Shown here: positions 1 to 7,770 of the stretch, in pieces
How the letters are laid out: the number at the start of each line of letters is the position of its first letter
Position numbering within the stretch: position 1 is the stretch's first letter
Made by a program: the position numbers and the translations under genes
Notes under the pieces: model-generated
Told to the model about the DNA's origin: nothing
Database searches by the model: none
The model's input: only the letters and a program-made list of their open reading frames with translations
Origin: Nocardioides mangrovi
GTDB lineage: Bacteria > Actinomycetota > Actinomycetes > Propionibacteriales > Nocardioidaceae
Direction: 5' to 3'
DNA: 64,000 nucleotides
Assembly (NCBI RefSeq): GCF_020073815.1
Contig: NZ_JAIQZJ010000001.1
Location: forward strand, 124,001 to 188,000

Positions 1-390
1 CTGCTGGTCGTCACCGCCGTCGCCCCGGTCGACGTCGCGTGGATCCCGTTCTTCCTCGCCTGCGCCGCGCTGCTGCACGCCGGCTGGCTGACCCTGCGGG
101 AGCACCGCGACCGCTTCGTGATCACCAACATGCGCGTCTTCCGCGTGCACGGGGTGATCAGCCAGAGCCTGGCCACGATGCCCCTGAGCCGGATCCTCGA
201 CATCACCGTCCGGCGGCCGCTGCACGGGCGGTTGCTGGGCTTCGGGCACTTCGTCTTCGAGTCGGCCGCCCGCGAGCAGGGCATCCGCGACATCCGGTAC
301 GTCGGGCGTCCCTACGAGCGCGACCTGGCGATCCAACGGGTGGTCCAACGCGCCGGCCTGCGCGGCGGCCACGATCGGCTGCGCGGCTGA
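1..390 (+). CDS. PH domain-containing membrane protein (5' end missing)
   Basis: The frame is open from the first base, so the start lies outside the window; 129 codons are visible. The visible N-terminal part contains a hydrophobic stretch (residues about 10-25), followed by a basic LREHRDRFVITNMRVFRV segment. That segment and the strand-rich remainder resemble bacterial PH (bPH2/DUF304) domains, which follow a transmembrane pair in many small actinobacterial membrane proteins. The motif ISQSLATMPLSRILDITV fits the usual strand pattern 'x-Ix-p-l-xIxDi-v'. No enzymatic residues are evident. The role is unknown; such proteins are thought to be membrane-anchored scaffolds. The next gene starts 23 bases downstream on the same strand. 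Confidence 0.75.
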   Translation: MLVVTAVAPVDVAWIPFFLACAALLHAGWLTLREHRDRFVITNMRVFRVHGVISQSLATMPLSRILDITVRRPLHGRLLGFGHFVFESAAREQGIRDIRYVGRPYERDLAIQRVVQRAGLRGGHDRLRG

Positions 391-413
391 CCTCGTGATG
401 AGACGATCGCCAC

Positions 414-2597
414 ATGCGCATCCGGACAGCCCTCGTCGCCATCTCGCTCGCGGCCCTCGCCGCGACGGCGTTCCACCCGGTCGGGGCGGCCTCGGCCGCT
501 GATCCCGAGGGGACGGTGCGGGGGAGCGTCAACCAGCTGTCGGTGCTGGACGCGACGCCCGGTGCGCACGTCGAGCTGCTCGACGCCGACAGTGCGGTGG
601 TCGGCACCGGCACCGTCGACGAGCAGGGCAGCTTCCTGTGGCGCGAGCTCGACCCGGGCACGTACGCCGTGCGCGAGGACGGCGTGAGCCTCGGCACCGG
701 CGACGTCACCGACTTCGCCGGCCCGGCGCCGGCGCAGTCGCTCTACGACGACCAGACCCTGAGCGAAGGCTTCAACTACATCACCACCCGCGACGGCACC
801 ACGCTCTCGGCGAACGTGACCTTCCCGTCCGGCGCGATGCCCGCGGGTGGCTACCCGACGGTCGTGGAGTACTCCGGCTACGACCCGAGCAACCCCGCCA
901 ACACCACGATGGCGACGCTCTTCAACACGCTCGGCTACGCCTACGTCGGCGTGAACGTCCGTGGCACCGGCTGCTCCGGCGGCGCGTTCATGACCTTCGA
1001 GCCGATCCAGAGCGTCGACGGCTACGACACCATCGAGACCGTCGCGGCCCAGTCCTGGGTGGCCGGCAAGGTCGGCATGGTCGGCATCTCCTACCCCGGC
1101 ATCGAGCAGCTCTACGTCGCGCGCACCGAGCCGCCGCACCTGGCCGCGATCACGCCGCTCTCGGTCATCGACGACACCTACCGCGGCACGCTCTACCCGG
1201 GCGGCATCCTCAACACCGGCTTCGCCGTCCCGTGGGCGCAGGAGCGCGCCGACCAGGCGGAGCCCTACGGTCAGCAGTGGGCGAAGGACCGGGCCGACGC
1301 GGGCGACACGGTGTGCGCGGAGAACCAGCGGGTCCGGCTCCAGAACGTCGACCTCGGCACGATGATCGACCAGAATCCGACGTACGACCCCGCGGTGCTC
1401 GACCAGATCAACCCGAGCCTGTGGGTCAAGGACATCAACGTCCCGGTATTCCTCGCCGGCGCCTGGCAGGACGAGCAGACCGGCGGGCACTTCCCGAACT
1501 TCCTCGACGACTTCGCGCCGGGTGTGCCCGTCTACGCGACCATGACCAACGGCTCCCACGCGGAGTCGCTGAGCCTCGGGATCTTCGGGCGGTACGCCGA
1601 CTTCCTCGACCTCTACGTCGGCAAGCGGGTGCCCGGCTCGGCCAAGCAGTTCGTCGCGCCCGTGCTCTCCCAGTCGATCACCGGCGTCTCCGGGCTGTCG
1701 CTGCCGAAGCAGATCGACTACACCGGCCTGAGCTACCAGCAGGCGCTCGCGAAGTACGAGGCGCAGAAGCCGGTCCGGATCCTCTTCGAGGAGGGCGCCG
1801 CCGCCGGCCAGCCGTCCGGCTCACCGCTGCCGCGCTTCGAGAAGTCCTTCTCCGCCTGGCCGATCGAGTCGGCGAAGCCGACCGCCTGGTACCTCGGCAA
1901 GCGCCGGCTGCGCAACCACCCGGTCGACTCCTCGGTCGCCGACGGCGTCCGCCGCTACTCCGCCGACCCGTCCGCGCTGCCGGCCACCGACTTCCCGGAC
2001 CCGGACGCCAACATCTGGGCGGCGCACCCGACGTACGACTGGCAGCAGATCCCGAAGGGCAAGGGCCTCGGCTGGATCAGCGCGCCGCTGAAGAAGACGA
2101 TGGTCTCGATCGGCTCCGGCTCGCTCGACGTGTGGATCCGCACCCCCGACGCCGACGACACCGACCTCGAGGCCACCATCTCCGAGGTGCGACCGAACGG
2201 CACCGAGGTCTACGTGCAGTCCGGCTGGCTCCGGGCCAGCCACCGCAAGCTGGACGCCGCCGAGTCGACCGTCACCAACCCGGTGCACACCGACCTCGCC
2301 GCCGACCAGGCGCCGCTGCCGGCCGGCCAGTTCACGAAGGTCCGCCTCGCGCTCTTCCCCTTCGCCCAGCCCTTCCGCAAGGGCTCCCGGATCCGGATCA
2401 CCCTGGACGCGCCCGGTGGCGCCAGGCCGCTGTGGGCCTTCGACACCACGATCGCCCACGGCGAGACCGTCCAGGTCGCGGCCGACCGCAAGCACCCCTC
2501 CCGGCTGGTGCTCCCGATCGTCCCCGGCGTGAAGGTCCCCGCGAAGGCGCCCGCCTGCGCGTCCCTGCGCAGCCAGCCCTGCCGCACCTACCCGTGA
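414..2597 (+). CDS. Secreted CocE/NonD (S15, X-Pro dipeptidyl-peptidase-like) hydrolase
   Basis: This 727-residue alpha/beta hydrolase has an N-terminal signal peptide (positive MRIR, hydrophobic to about residue 25, AASA cleavage-like site). Residues about 33-110 look like a small carboxypeptidase-regulatory/Ig-like domain. The S15 catalytic domain follows: oxyanion segment RGTGCSGG near 183-190, nucleophile elbow GISYPG at 224-229 (Ser226), probable acid Asp353 in WQDEQ and His382 in NGSHAE. Residues about 500-700 form the jelly-roll domain typical of X-Pro dipeptidyl peptidases and cocaine esterase (PF08530-like). Family members hydrolyse peptides with proline at P1 or acyl esters; the exact substrate cannot be told. 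Its TGA overlaps the ATG of the following hydrolase by one base, so the two are probably co-translated. Confidence 0.88.
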   Translation: MRIRTALVAISLAALAATAFHPVGAASAADPEGTVRGSVNQLSVLDATPGAHVELLDADSAVVGTGTVDEQGSFLWRELDPGTYAVREDGVSLGTGDVTDFAGPAPAQSLYDDQTLSEGFNYITTRDGTTLSANVTFPSGAMPAGGYPTVVEYSGYDPSNPANTTMATLFNTLGYAYVGVNVRGTGCSGGAFMTFEPIQSVDGYDTIETVAAQSWVAGKVGMVGISYPGIEQLYVARTEPPHLAAITPLSVIDDTYRGTLYPGGILNTGFAVPWAQERADQAEPYGQQWAKDRADAGDTVCAENQRVRLQNVDLGTMIDQNPTYDPAVLDQINPSLWVKDINVPVFLAGAWQDEQTGGHFPNFLDDFAPGVPVYATMTNGSHAESLSLGIFGRYADFLDLYVGKRVPGSAKQFVAPVLSQSITGVSGLSLPKQIDYTGLSYQQALAKYEAQKPVRILFEEGAAAGQPSGSPLPRFEKSFSAWPIESAKPTAWYLGKRRLRNHPVDSSVADGVRRYSADPSALPATDFPDPDANIWAAHPTYDWQQIPKGKGLGWISAPLKKTMVSIGSGSLDVWIRTPDADDTDLEATISEVRPNGTEVYVQSGWLRASHRKLDAAESTVTNPVHTDLAADQAPLPAGQFTKVRLALFPFAQPFRKGSRIRITLDAPGGARPLWAFDTTIAHGETVQVAADRKHPSRLVLPIVPGVKVPAKAPACASLRSQPCRTYP

Positions 2598-3292
2598 TGA
2601 TCGGCGGGATCCCGGGCCTGGTGTGGACGCCTGCGTCGGCGTCCCCGGAGGCACCGGTCCCGCTGGTCCTGCTCGGGCACCCGGGCGGCCTCGACCGGAT
2701 GCGACCCCGGCTGGAGGCGCGTGCGCGCGAGGCGATGTCCTCCGGCTTCGCGGCGGCCACGCTCGAGCTGCCCGGGAGCGGCGAGCGGACGCCGCTCGTC
2801 GGCGTCGACGAGGCGCGCGCCGAGCTGCGCGAGGCCATCCTCTCCGGGCGGCTGCCGAGCGCGGACGTCGTCGACCGGCTGATCCTGCCGCTGGTCGAGC
2901 AGGCGGTCCCCGAGTGGCAGGCGGCACTGGACGAGCTTCTCGACCGTCCCGAGATCGCCGGCCCGGTCGGCTTCTCCGGTGGCGTGATCTCCATCGGGGT
3001 CCGCCTGGCCCGCGTCGAGCCGCGCATCGTGGCCGCCGGTCTCTTCGCCGGGAGCGTCGTGCCCGCCTCGATCATGGAGGAGGCCAGGCTCGTCACCATC
3101 CCGGTGCACGTCCTGCTCCAGTGGGACGACGAGGGCAACGACCGGCAGGCCGCCCTCGACCTCTACGACGCCTTCGGCTCCGCGGAGAAGACGCTCCAGG
3201 CCAACCTGGGCGGCCACACCGGCGTTCCGGCGTACGCCGGCGAGGACGCCGCGCGCTTCCTCGCGCGCCACCTCGGCGACCCAGTCGCTTAG
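2597..3292 (+). CDS. Alpha/beta hydrolase (dienelactone-hydrolase-like), coupled to the CocE-type gene
   Basis: 231 residues starting at ATG 2597, which shares its A with the upstream TGA; an in-frame GTG at 2594 is an alternative. The fold signals are an early strand followed by LLGHPGG (oxyanion/His-Pro-Gly loop, residues about 25-32) and a nucleophile elbow VGFSGGVISIG near 130-140 with serine in GFSGG. A probable acid lies in LLQWDDEGND and a probable His in LGGHTGVP near the C-terminus. Length and order of motifs match short dienelactone-hydrolase/BAAT-type hydrolases. It is cytoplasmic, with no signal peptide, in contrast to its secreted partner, so it could process a product imported after extracellular hydrolysis (inference). 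It ends with a 4-base convergent overlap with the DUF222 gene. Confidence 0.75.
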   Translation: MIGGIPGLVWTPASASPEAPVPLVLLGHPGGLDRMRPRLEARAREAMSSGFAAATLELPGSGERTPLVGVDEARAELREAILSGRLPSADVVDRLILPLVEQAVPEWQAALDELLDRPEIAGPVGFSGGVISIGVRLARVEPRIVAAGLFAGSVVPASIMEEARLVTIPVHVLLQWDDEGNDRQAALDLYDAFGSAEKTLQANLGGHTGVPAYAGEDAARFLARHLGDPVA

Positions 3293-4521
3293 CAGCGCTC
3301 GCTGGTGACATCGACGACGTACTGCCGGCCGATGGCGTCGGTCCAGAGGTAGCTCTGGTCGGGGCGGCGCTGGTAGCGCCATCGATGTCGGGTCTTGGCG
3401 CGGTGGTGGTGGCGGCAGAGTGCGGCGAGGTTGCTCGGTGAGGTGGGGCCGCCGTCCTCGTGGGGGATGACGTGGTCGAGGTCGCAGGAGCGGGCGTCGG
3501 TCTGGCAGCCGGGGAAGACGCAGTGGCGGTCGCGAAGGATGACGAGCTCGCGCATCCAGGCAGGCGGGTCGTGCCGTTCGACGGCGTCGTCGCGGTCGGT
3601 GCGGATCACGGGCACGATGGTGACCGCGCTGTGGCCGACCCACTCCCTGATCCGGGCGATGGTGAGGGGACCGAGGCGCTCGACGGAGCCGACGCCGATG
3701 GTCTCGTCGGTGAGGTCCGCGAGGTCGGCGTGGACATAGAGACGGGTACGCCGAGGGCGGCTGCCGCTGAAGGTCCCGAGCCCGGCGACGGCCTTGGCGC
3801 GGCGAACCTCGATCGGGTCGTGGTCGCCGGCCTTCCCCGCGGCGACGGCGTCCGCGTTGAGGGTCTCGAAGAGGTCGGTGAGGACCGCGGTGTCGCCGGT
3901 GATCTCGAGGATGCTGGTGCCGACCCAGCGGCCCGGGCCGGTGGATGGGCCATGGAAGAGGCGGACGTCCCAGTGCCGGCGGGCCAGCTCCTCCTCGGTG
4001 TCCTGGGTGGTGGGGTCGGTCTGCGCGGTCACCTGCGCGATGGCCTTGTCGATGGTGACCAGCCCACAGATCGCGGCCTTGGGGGCGATGAGGTCGTCGA
4101 CGAGCCGCGCGTGGTCGGCGGGGAGGTGGTGGGTGGCCTGGACGATCCGGCGGGCGCGCCAGACGGGGACCTCGAGTCGCTCGACCCGGGCCCACAGTCG
4201 TGGGTGGCGGTGGGCGAGGTCGAGGGTGTCGGCGATGAGCTGTCGCACCGATCCGGGGCTCGCGCCGAGGGCGGCCGCGAGCGGTTCGGCGGTGAACTCC
4301 TCGACCGGCGGCGTGCCGTCGCCGCCGGCGATCTCGACCCGGCCACGGGCGACCTCGGTGGGGTCTGCCGGGTGAGCGTGTGCCCACTGGAGCACGCAGC
4401 GCAGCTTGGCCAGCTCGGCGACCCAGACCTCGCGCTCGGCGTCCGTGCACAGGGACAGCAGAGCGTCGGCGTCGAGGTCCGCGACCTGCGCCTGCTCGTG
4501 CCCGCTGTCCACCGTGGTCAT
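3289..4521 (-). CDS. DUF222 / HNH endonuclease domain protein (13E12 family)
   Basis: 410 residues. The N-terminal about 300 residues are the helical DUF222 region found in the actinobacterial 13E12 repeat family. The C-terminal HNH nuclease module carries CVFPGCQ, then DLDHVIPHEDGG, then NLAALCRHHHRAKT: two Cys pairs (CxxxxC and the later C), the catalytic DLDH histidine, and the Asn/His pair expected of the beta-beta-alpha metal fold. Members occur in multiple copies in Nocardioides and mycobacterial genomes, and their biological role is not established; proposals include a selfish or repeat-associated nuclease. The start ATG at 4521 is preceded by an inverted repeat and a DnaA-box-like sequence, listed separately. 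Nothing suggests it has been inactivated. Confidence 0.92.
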   Translation of the reverse strand: MTTVDSGHEQAQVADLDADALLSLCTDAEREVWVAELAKLRCVLQWAHAHPADPTEVARGRVEIAGGDGTPPVEEFTAEPLAAALGASPGSVRQLIADTLDLAHRHPRLWARVERLEVPVWRARRIVQATHHLPADHARLVDDLIAPKAAICGLVTIDKAIAQVTAQTDPTTQDTEEELARRHWDVRLFHGPSTGPGRWVGTSILEITGDTAVLTDLFETLNADAVAAGKAGDHDPIEVRRAKAVAGLGTFSGSRPRRTRLYVHADLADLTDETIGVGSVERLGPLTIARIREWVGHSAVTIVPVIRTDRDDAVERHDPPAWMRELVILRDRHCVFPGCQTDARSCDLDHVIPHEDGGPTSPSNLAALCRHHHRAKTRHRWRYQRRPDQSYLWTDAIGRQYVVDVTSERC

Positions 4522-4560
4522 GGGTCCATCCCAGCACCGACCACCGACACTCCGACGCCC

Positions 4561-4585
4561 AGAACCCCGATATCCACAGGGTTCT
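4561..4585. promoter_or_regulatory. 7-bp inverted repeat enclosing a DnaA-box-like sequence upstream of the DUF222-HNH gene
   Basis: AGAACCC (4561-4567) and GGGTTCT (4579-4585) form a perfect 7-bp inverted repeat. Between the arms lies ATATCCACA (4570-4578), which matches the DnaA box TTATCCACA at 8 of 9 positions. The element sits 40-64 bases upstream of the minus-strand start at 4521, where a promoter would be expected, and is visibly AT-richer than its surroundings. It may be an operator or a transposition/target-site relic; no function can be assigned from sequence alone. Confidence 0.4.
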
Positions 4586-4625
4586 AGGTCACGGAGTGAT
4601 CACGAACTTCGCTATCCCTGAGCAC

Positions 4626-5126
4626 TCACACCGGGGACTCCGAGCGTCGTCGCTGCTCGAGCCATTGCTGCCCGAACCGATCCCAGACGGCCCGGCGTTC
4701 CTGGTCGATCTTGGCGATCTTCGACGGGTCGAGGTCCTGCTCCGCGGACATGCCCACGTACCAGATGAGTTTCTGCTCGAGCGCGTACCAATCGTGCATG
4801 GCTTCCTCGGCCATGATCCAGCGTGATCGCCAGTTGAAGTAGGGCTCGATCGCACCGATCGTCGTCACCAAGGCGGTACAGACGAAACCCGCCGCGGCCA
4901 GATGGTCGAGCTCGGCGAAACCCAGCAGGATGGTTGCCGCAGCTGACAGGGCCAGAGCGCCGAACTTCGTCACGCTCGCGAACAGCCGCCATCGTGAGCG
5001 GCGTCGCCGGCCGTAGTTCTCGGCCTCCTGCAAGCGCTTTCGTAGAAGCTGCGCGAGCGCGAATGGGGGAAGGTCCTTTGCGAGTTCCTCTGGGACGTAC
5101 CCGTTGTTCGGCGGCTGGGGCCGCAC
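4626..5126 (-). CDS. SLATT-type (DUF4231-like) two-transmembrane protein, stand-alone
   Basis: 166 residues. A basic helical N-terminus (LLRKRLQEAENYGRRRRSRW, about 27-46) precedes two hydrophobic helices (about 54-71 and 76-93) separated by a very short AELDH turn. After them come an aromatic segment EPYFNWRSRW and a C-terminal amphipathic helix with many Glu, Lys and Trp residues. This layout (basic helix, two TMs, coiled C-terminus beginning YxxWR-x-RW) is that of SLATT / DUF4231 domains, predicted pore-forming effectors usually paired with nucleotide-sensing SMODS (CD-NTase) or SLOG proteins in bacterial conflict systems. No such partner is visible nearby; the neighbours are a DUF222-HNH gene and a divergent MarR gene. 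The GTG/ATG choice was not tested further; 5126 gives the full basic N-terminus. Confidence 0.72.
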   Translation of the reverse strand: MRPQPPNNGYVPEELAKDLPPFALAQLLRKRLQEAENYGRRRRSRWRLFASVTKFGALALSAAATILLGFAELDHLAAAGFVCTALVTTIGAIEPYFNWRSRWIMAEEAMHDWYALEQKLIWYVGMSAEQDLDPSKIAKIDQERRAVWDRFGQQWLEQRRRSESPV

Positions 5127-5435
5127 CCGACTGATGCCCGGCGAATGAGAGGCCGCCTCGCGACCGCAGCGCAGCTGGCGGTGAGGCGCGGGGGGTTTCG
5201 AGGCTCAGGTGCCAGGGCGCCTTCGCACCTCAACCACCGCACGCGCCCGAGAGCTCGCCGTACCTGACGCATTGGCTGCGTTTCGGCGCCTGGAGCGACC
5301 ATCTCGTCAGGTACGTGGGGCGACCGACGGCCCGCCGCGTCACCACCACGCGCGGCGCGACCGCACCTCGGCCGGCCGCGGGCCACGCACCGAGATCTCC
5401 CGGGGCCGTCGGCGCGGTCGACTAGGGTCGCCCGC
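5127..5435. other. 309-bp non-coding gap between divergent SLATT and MarR genes
   Basis: No convincing gene lies here; a 76-codon open frame at 5209-5439 is Arg/Pro-rich and looks like a shadow. The only clear structure is a perfect 11-bp inverted repeat, CGTACCTGACG (5259-5269) and CGTCAGGTACG (5305-5315), with a 35-base spacer; it is described separately. The gap must hold the promoters for both divergent genes. Confidence 0.6.
5259..5315. promoter_or_regulatory. 11-bp inverted repeat with 35-bp spacer in divergent promoter region
   Basis: CGTACCTGACG at 5259-5269 is exactly reverse-complemented at 5305-5315. The centre-to-centre distance (46 bases) is about four to four and a half helical turns. 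It could be two half-sites for a dimeric regulator such as the MarR protein encoded 120 bases downstream, or a weak cruciform. Regulator binding is an inference only. Confidence 0.35.
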
Positions 5436-5924
5436 GTGACGCTTGAGTTCGACCCGATCGACGAGGCCGCGCGGCAGTGGGGGCAGCGGTGGGAGCGGGT
5501 GCCGGCGATGCACGCGGTGACGTCGCTGATGCGGGTGCAGCAGCTGGTGATCGGGCGGTTGGACGCGATCCTCAAGCCGCACGGGCTGACGTTCGCGCGC
5601 TACGAGGCGCTGGTGCTGCTCGTCTTCTCCTCGCGCGGCTCGCTGCCGCTGGGCAAGATGGGGGAGCGGCTGCAGGTGCACCCGACGTCGGTGACGTCGA
5701 TCGTGCGGCGGCTGGAGTCGGCGGGCCTGATCACCCGGCGCGCCCACCCCGACGACGGCCGTGCGGTGCTCGCCGAGATCACGCCGGAGGGCCGGGCGCT
5801 GGTGGAGCTGGCGACGCAGGACCTCGTGGACGCCGACTTCGCGCTCGGCGCGCTCGAGGACGACGACCTCGGCACCATCTCGGCGCTGCTGCGCCCGATC
5901 CGCCAGGCGGCGGGGGACTTCTAG
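5436..5924 (+). CDS. MarR family transcriptional regulator
   Basis: 162 residues, GTG start at 5436. Residues about 25-60 form the dimerisation helix (VTSLMRVQQLVIGRLDAILKP). They are followed by a winged helix: ALVLLVFSSRGSLPLGKMGERL, recognition helix HPTSVTSIVRRLESAGLI, and wing TRRAHPDDGRAVLAEIT with the conserved DxR. This is the standard MarR arrangement and length. It is followed after 8 bases by the MmcQ/YjbR-like gene, probably in one transcript with an AGGAGG ribosome site between them. The ligand is unknown. An inverted repeat upstream (5259-5315) is a candidate autoregulatory site. Confidence 0.9.
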   Translation: MTLEFDPIDEAARQWGQRWERVPAMHAVTSLMRVQQLVIGRLDAILKPHGLTFARYEALVLLVFSSRGSLPLGKMGERLQVHPTSVTSIVRRLESAGLITRRAHPDDGRAVLAEITPEGRALVELATQDLVDADFALGALEDDDLGTISALLRPIRQAAGDF

Positions 5925-5932
5925 GAGGCGCG

Positions 5933-6481
5933 ATGGTCACGGCCGACGACGTGCGCGGCGTCGGCCTCGCGCTGCCCCGCACCTACGAGTTCTTCACCGG
6001 GGGCCGCGCGAAGCTCAAGGTCCGGCAGATCGTGTACGTCGGGTTCAGCCGGGACGAGACCGCGATGGGCTTCGGCTACCCCAAGGACGCCCGCGACGGG
6101 TTGATCGAGTCCGCGCCCGACACGTTCTTCCTGCCGTCGACCAGCGACCTGCGCTACCAGTGGGTGTGCGCCCACCTGGACCGGCTCGACGGGGAGGAGA
6201 TGCGCGAGCTGGTCACCGACGCGTGGCGCATGTGCACCCCGAAGATGCTGCACGACCTGCCCGAGATGCCGCCCCCGACCGCACGCGCGTGGAACGCGAT
6301 CGACTCCCAGGAGTGGGCCGAGGTGAAGGAGCTGCTGCACCCCTACCTCCACTTCACCGACGGCGCCACGCAGCTGCGCGGCCGGGTCGACGTGCTCGCG
6401 CATCTCAGGGACCACCCCATCCCCAAGCCGCCCACCGACGTCGAGATCCGCGACGGACAGGTCTATCGCTGGACCCGCTGA
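5933..6481 (+). CDS. MmcQ/YjbR family protein with C-terminal NTF2-like segment
   Basis: 182 residues, ATG at 5933 behind GGAGGCGCG. Residues 1-115 match the MmcQ/YjbR family: an early ALPRTYEFFTGGRAKLKVRQ segment, VYVGFSRDETAMGFGYPK, and SDLRYQWVCAHLDRLD, ending in a C-terminal helix EMRELVTDAWRM. After a Pro-rich linker (DLPEMPPPT, about 116-124) the last 60 residues (AWNAIDSQEWAEVKELLHPYLHFTDG ... GRVDVLAHL ... DVEIRDGQVYRW) read like the N-terminal helices and cone strand of a SnoaL/NTF2-like domain, somewhat short. The MmcQ part may bind DNA or small molecules (family inference); no catalytic residues are obvious. It is co-oriented with, and probably co-transcribed with, the MarR gene. 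Confidence 0.7.
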   Translation: MVTADDVRGVGLALPRTYEFFTGGRAKLKVRQIVYVGFSRDETAMGFGYPKDARDGLIESAPDTFFLPSTSDLRYQWVCAHLDRLDGEEMRELVTDAWRMCTPKMLHDLPEMPPPTARAWNAIDSQEWAEVKELLHPYLHFTDGATQLRGRVDVLAHLRDHPIPKPPTDVEIRDGQVYRWTR

Positions 6482-6529
6482 GGACCAACGTCCCGAGCCC
6501 GGCCGGTCGAAAGGTGGTGGGATGGACCC

Positions 6530-7738
6530 GTGGACCTCGCGCACGCCCTGGCCGCCCTGCCCGCCGACCCGCGCATCGTCGTCACCGGCAACCACGCCAC
6601 CCCCTGGCACACGCTGGGGCTCGTCGACGCCGCCGTCCCGTCGTACCGCCTCTGGATGCTCAACGCCCAGGCCGGCGTCCCGGACCGCGACGGGGTCGTC
6701 CTCGAGACGTCGTTCGTCGGCCCGGGGATGCGGCGCAGCCCGCGGTTGAGCTACGTGCCGTCCCGACTGTCGATGGTGCCGACGCTCTTCGGTCGGCAGC
6801 TGCCGCCGGACGCCGTCGTCATCCACACCACGCGCCCGCGCGACGGCAAGGTCTCGATGGGCGTTGAGGTCAATGTCGTCCCGGCCGCGCTCGAGGCGGC
6901 CAAGCGGCGCGGCGGCGTGGTGATCGCGCAGGTCAACGACGAGATGCCGTGGACGTACGGCGACGCGCTCGTCGACCTCGACCTGATCGACGTCCTGGTC
7001 GAGGCCGACGCGCCCCTGCCGACGGCGCCGGTCACCGCGATCGACGGGCCGTCGGCGCGGATCGGTGAGCTCGTGGCCGACCGCGTGACCGACGGCTCGA
7101 CGCTGCAGGCCGGGATCGGGGCCGTGCCGGACGCGACGCTGCACGGGCTGCGCGGCCGGAGCGGCCTGCGCGTGTGGACCGAGATGTTCTCCGACAGCAT
7201 CTTCGCGCTGGAGAAGCTCGGCGCCCTCGACCGCAACGTGCCGATCACCGCGTCCTTCCTCTTCGGGTCACCCGAGCTCCTCGAGTGGGTCGACGGCAAC
7301 GAGCGGATCGTGATGGCCCGCACCGAGGTCACCAACAGCCCGGCGCTCATCTCGCGCAACCCATCGATGGTCAGCGTCAACACCGCGCTCCAGGTCGACC
7401 TCTTCGCGCAGGCCAACGCGTCGCGGATCAATGCGCGGATCCACTCCGGCTTCGGCGGGCAGACCGACTTCATCGTCGGGGCGATGCACAGCGCCGGTGG
7501 GCAGGCGTTCATCGCGCTGCGGTCCTGGCACCCCAAGGCCGACTGCTCGACGATCGTGCCGCTCGTGGACGAGCCGGTGACCTCCTTCCAGATGTCCGCG
7601 GTCGTCACCGAGCACGGGACCGCCGAGATCGCCGGCCAGGACCAGCGCGAGCAGGCGCGGCAGCTGATCGAGCACACCGCGCACCCGGACGTGCGCGAGG
7701 AGCTGCGCGAGGAGGCCGCGGCGCTGGGGCTCGCGTAG
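6530..7738 (+). CDS. Acetyl-CoA hydrolase/transferase family protein (CoA-transferase family 1)
   Basis: 402 residues, GTG start at 6530 with an AGGTGG-type ribosome site upstream. It resembles 4-hydroxybutyrate/acetate CoA-transferases and acetyl-CoA hydrolases. The N-terminal half has MVPTLFGRQLPPDAVVIHTTRP. The C-terminal half carries LQAGIGAVPDATL and the catalytic-loop pattern RVWTEMFSDSIF, where the Glu is the residue expected to form the CoA thioester intermediate. Later come INARIHSGFGGQTDFIVGAMHSAGG and a final regulatory-looking EHGTAEIAGQDQREQARQLIEHTAHPD, all typical of this family. It probably exchanges CoA between acyl-CoA and carboxylates; the substrate is not deducible. It is cytoplasmic. 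The gap to the upstream gene is 48 bases, so it could be in the same transcript. Confidence 0.85.
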   Translation: MDLAHALAALPADPRIVVTGNHATPWHTLGLVDAAVPSYRLWMLNAQAGVPDRDGVVLETSFVGPGMRRSPRLSYVPSRLSMVPTLFGRQLPPDAVVIHTTRPRDGKVSMGVEVNVVPAALEAAKRRGGVVIAQVNDEMPWTYGDALVDLDLIDVLVEADAPLPTAPVTAIDGPSARIGELVADRVTDGSTLQAGIGAVPDATLHGLRGRSGLRVWTEMFSDSIFALEKLGALDRNVPITASFLFGSPELLEWVDGNERIVMARTEVTNSPALISRNPSMVSVNTALQVDLFAQANASRINARIHSGFGGQTDFIVGAMHSAGGQAFIALRSWHPKADCSTIVPLVDEPVTSFQMSAVVTEHGTAEIAGQDQREQARQLIEHTAHPDVREELREEAAALGLA

Positions 7739-7770
7739 GCGGCTGGCGTGAGATCCCTAGGATTGGGCCC

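Noticed and set aside
312..1559. Long minus-strand open frame opposite the CocE-type gene
   Set aside because: Its composition is Val/Arg/Asp/Gly-rich with no recognisable motif and it lies entirely opposite a well-supported gene; typical third-position shadow in GC-rich DNA.
5209..5439. Small Arg-rich gene upstream of the MarR gene
   Set aside because: No ribosome site, composition typical of non-coding GC-rich DNA, and it would overlap the MarR start by a few bases.
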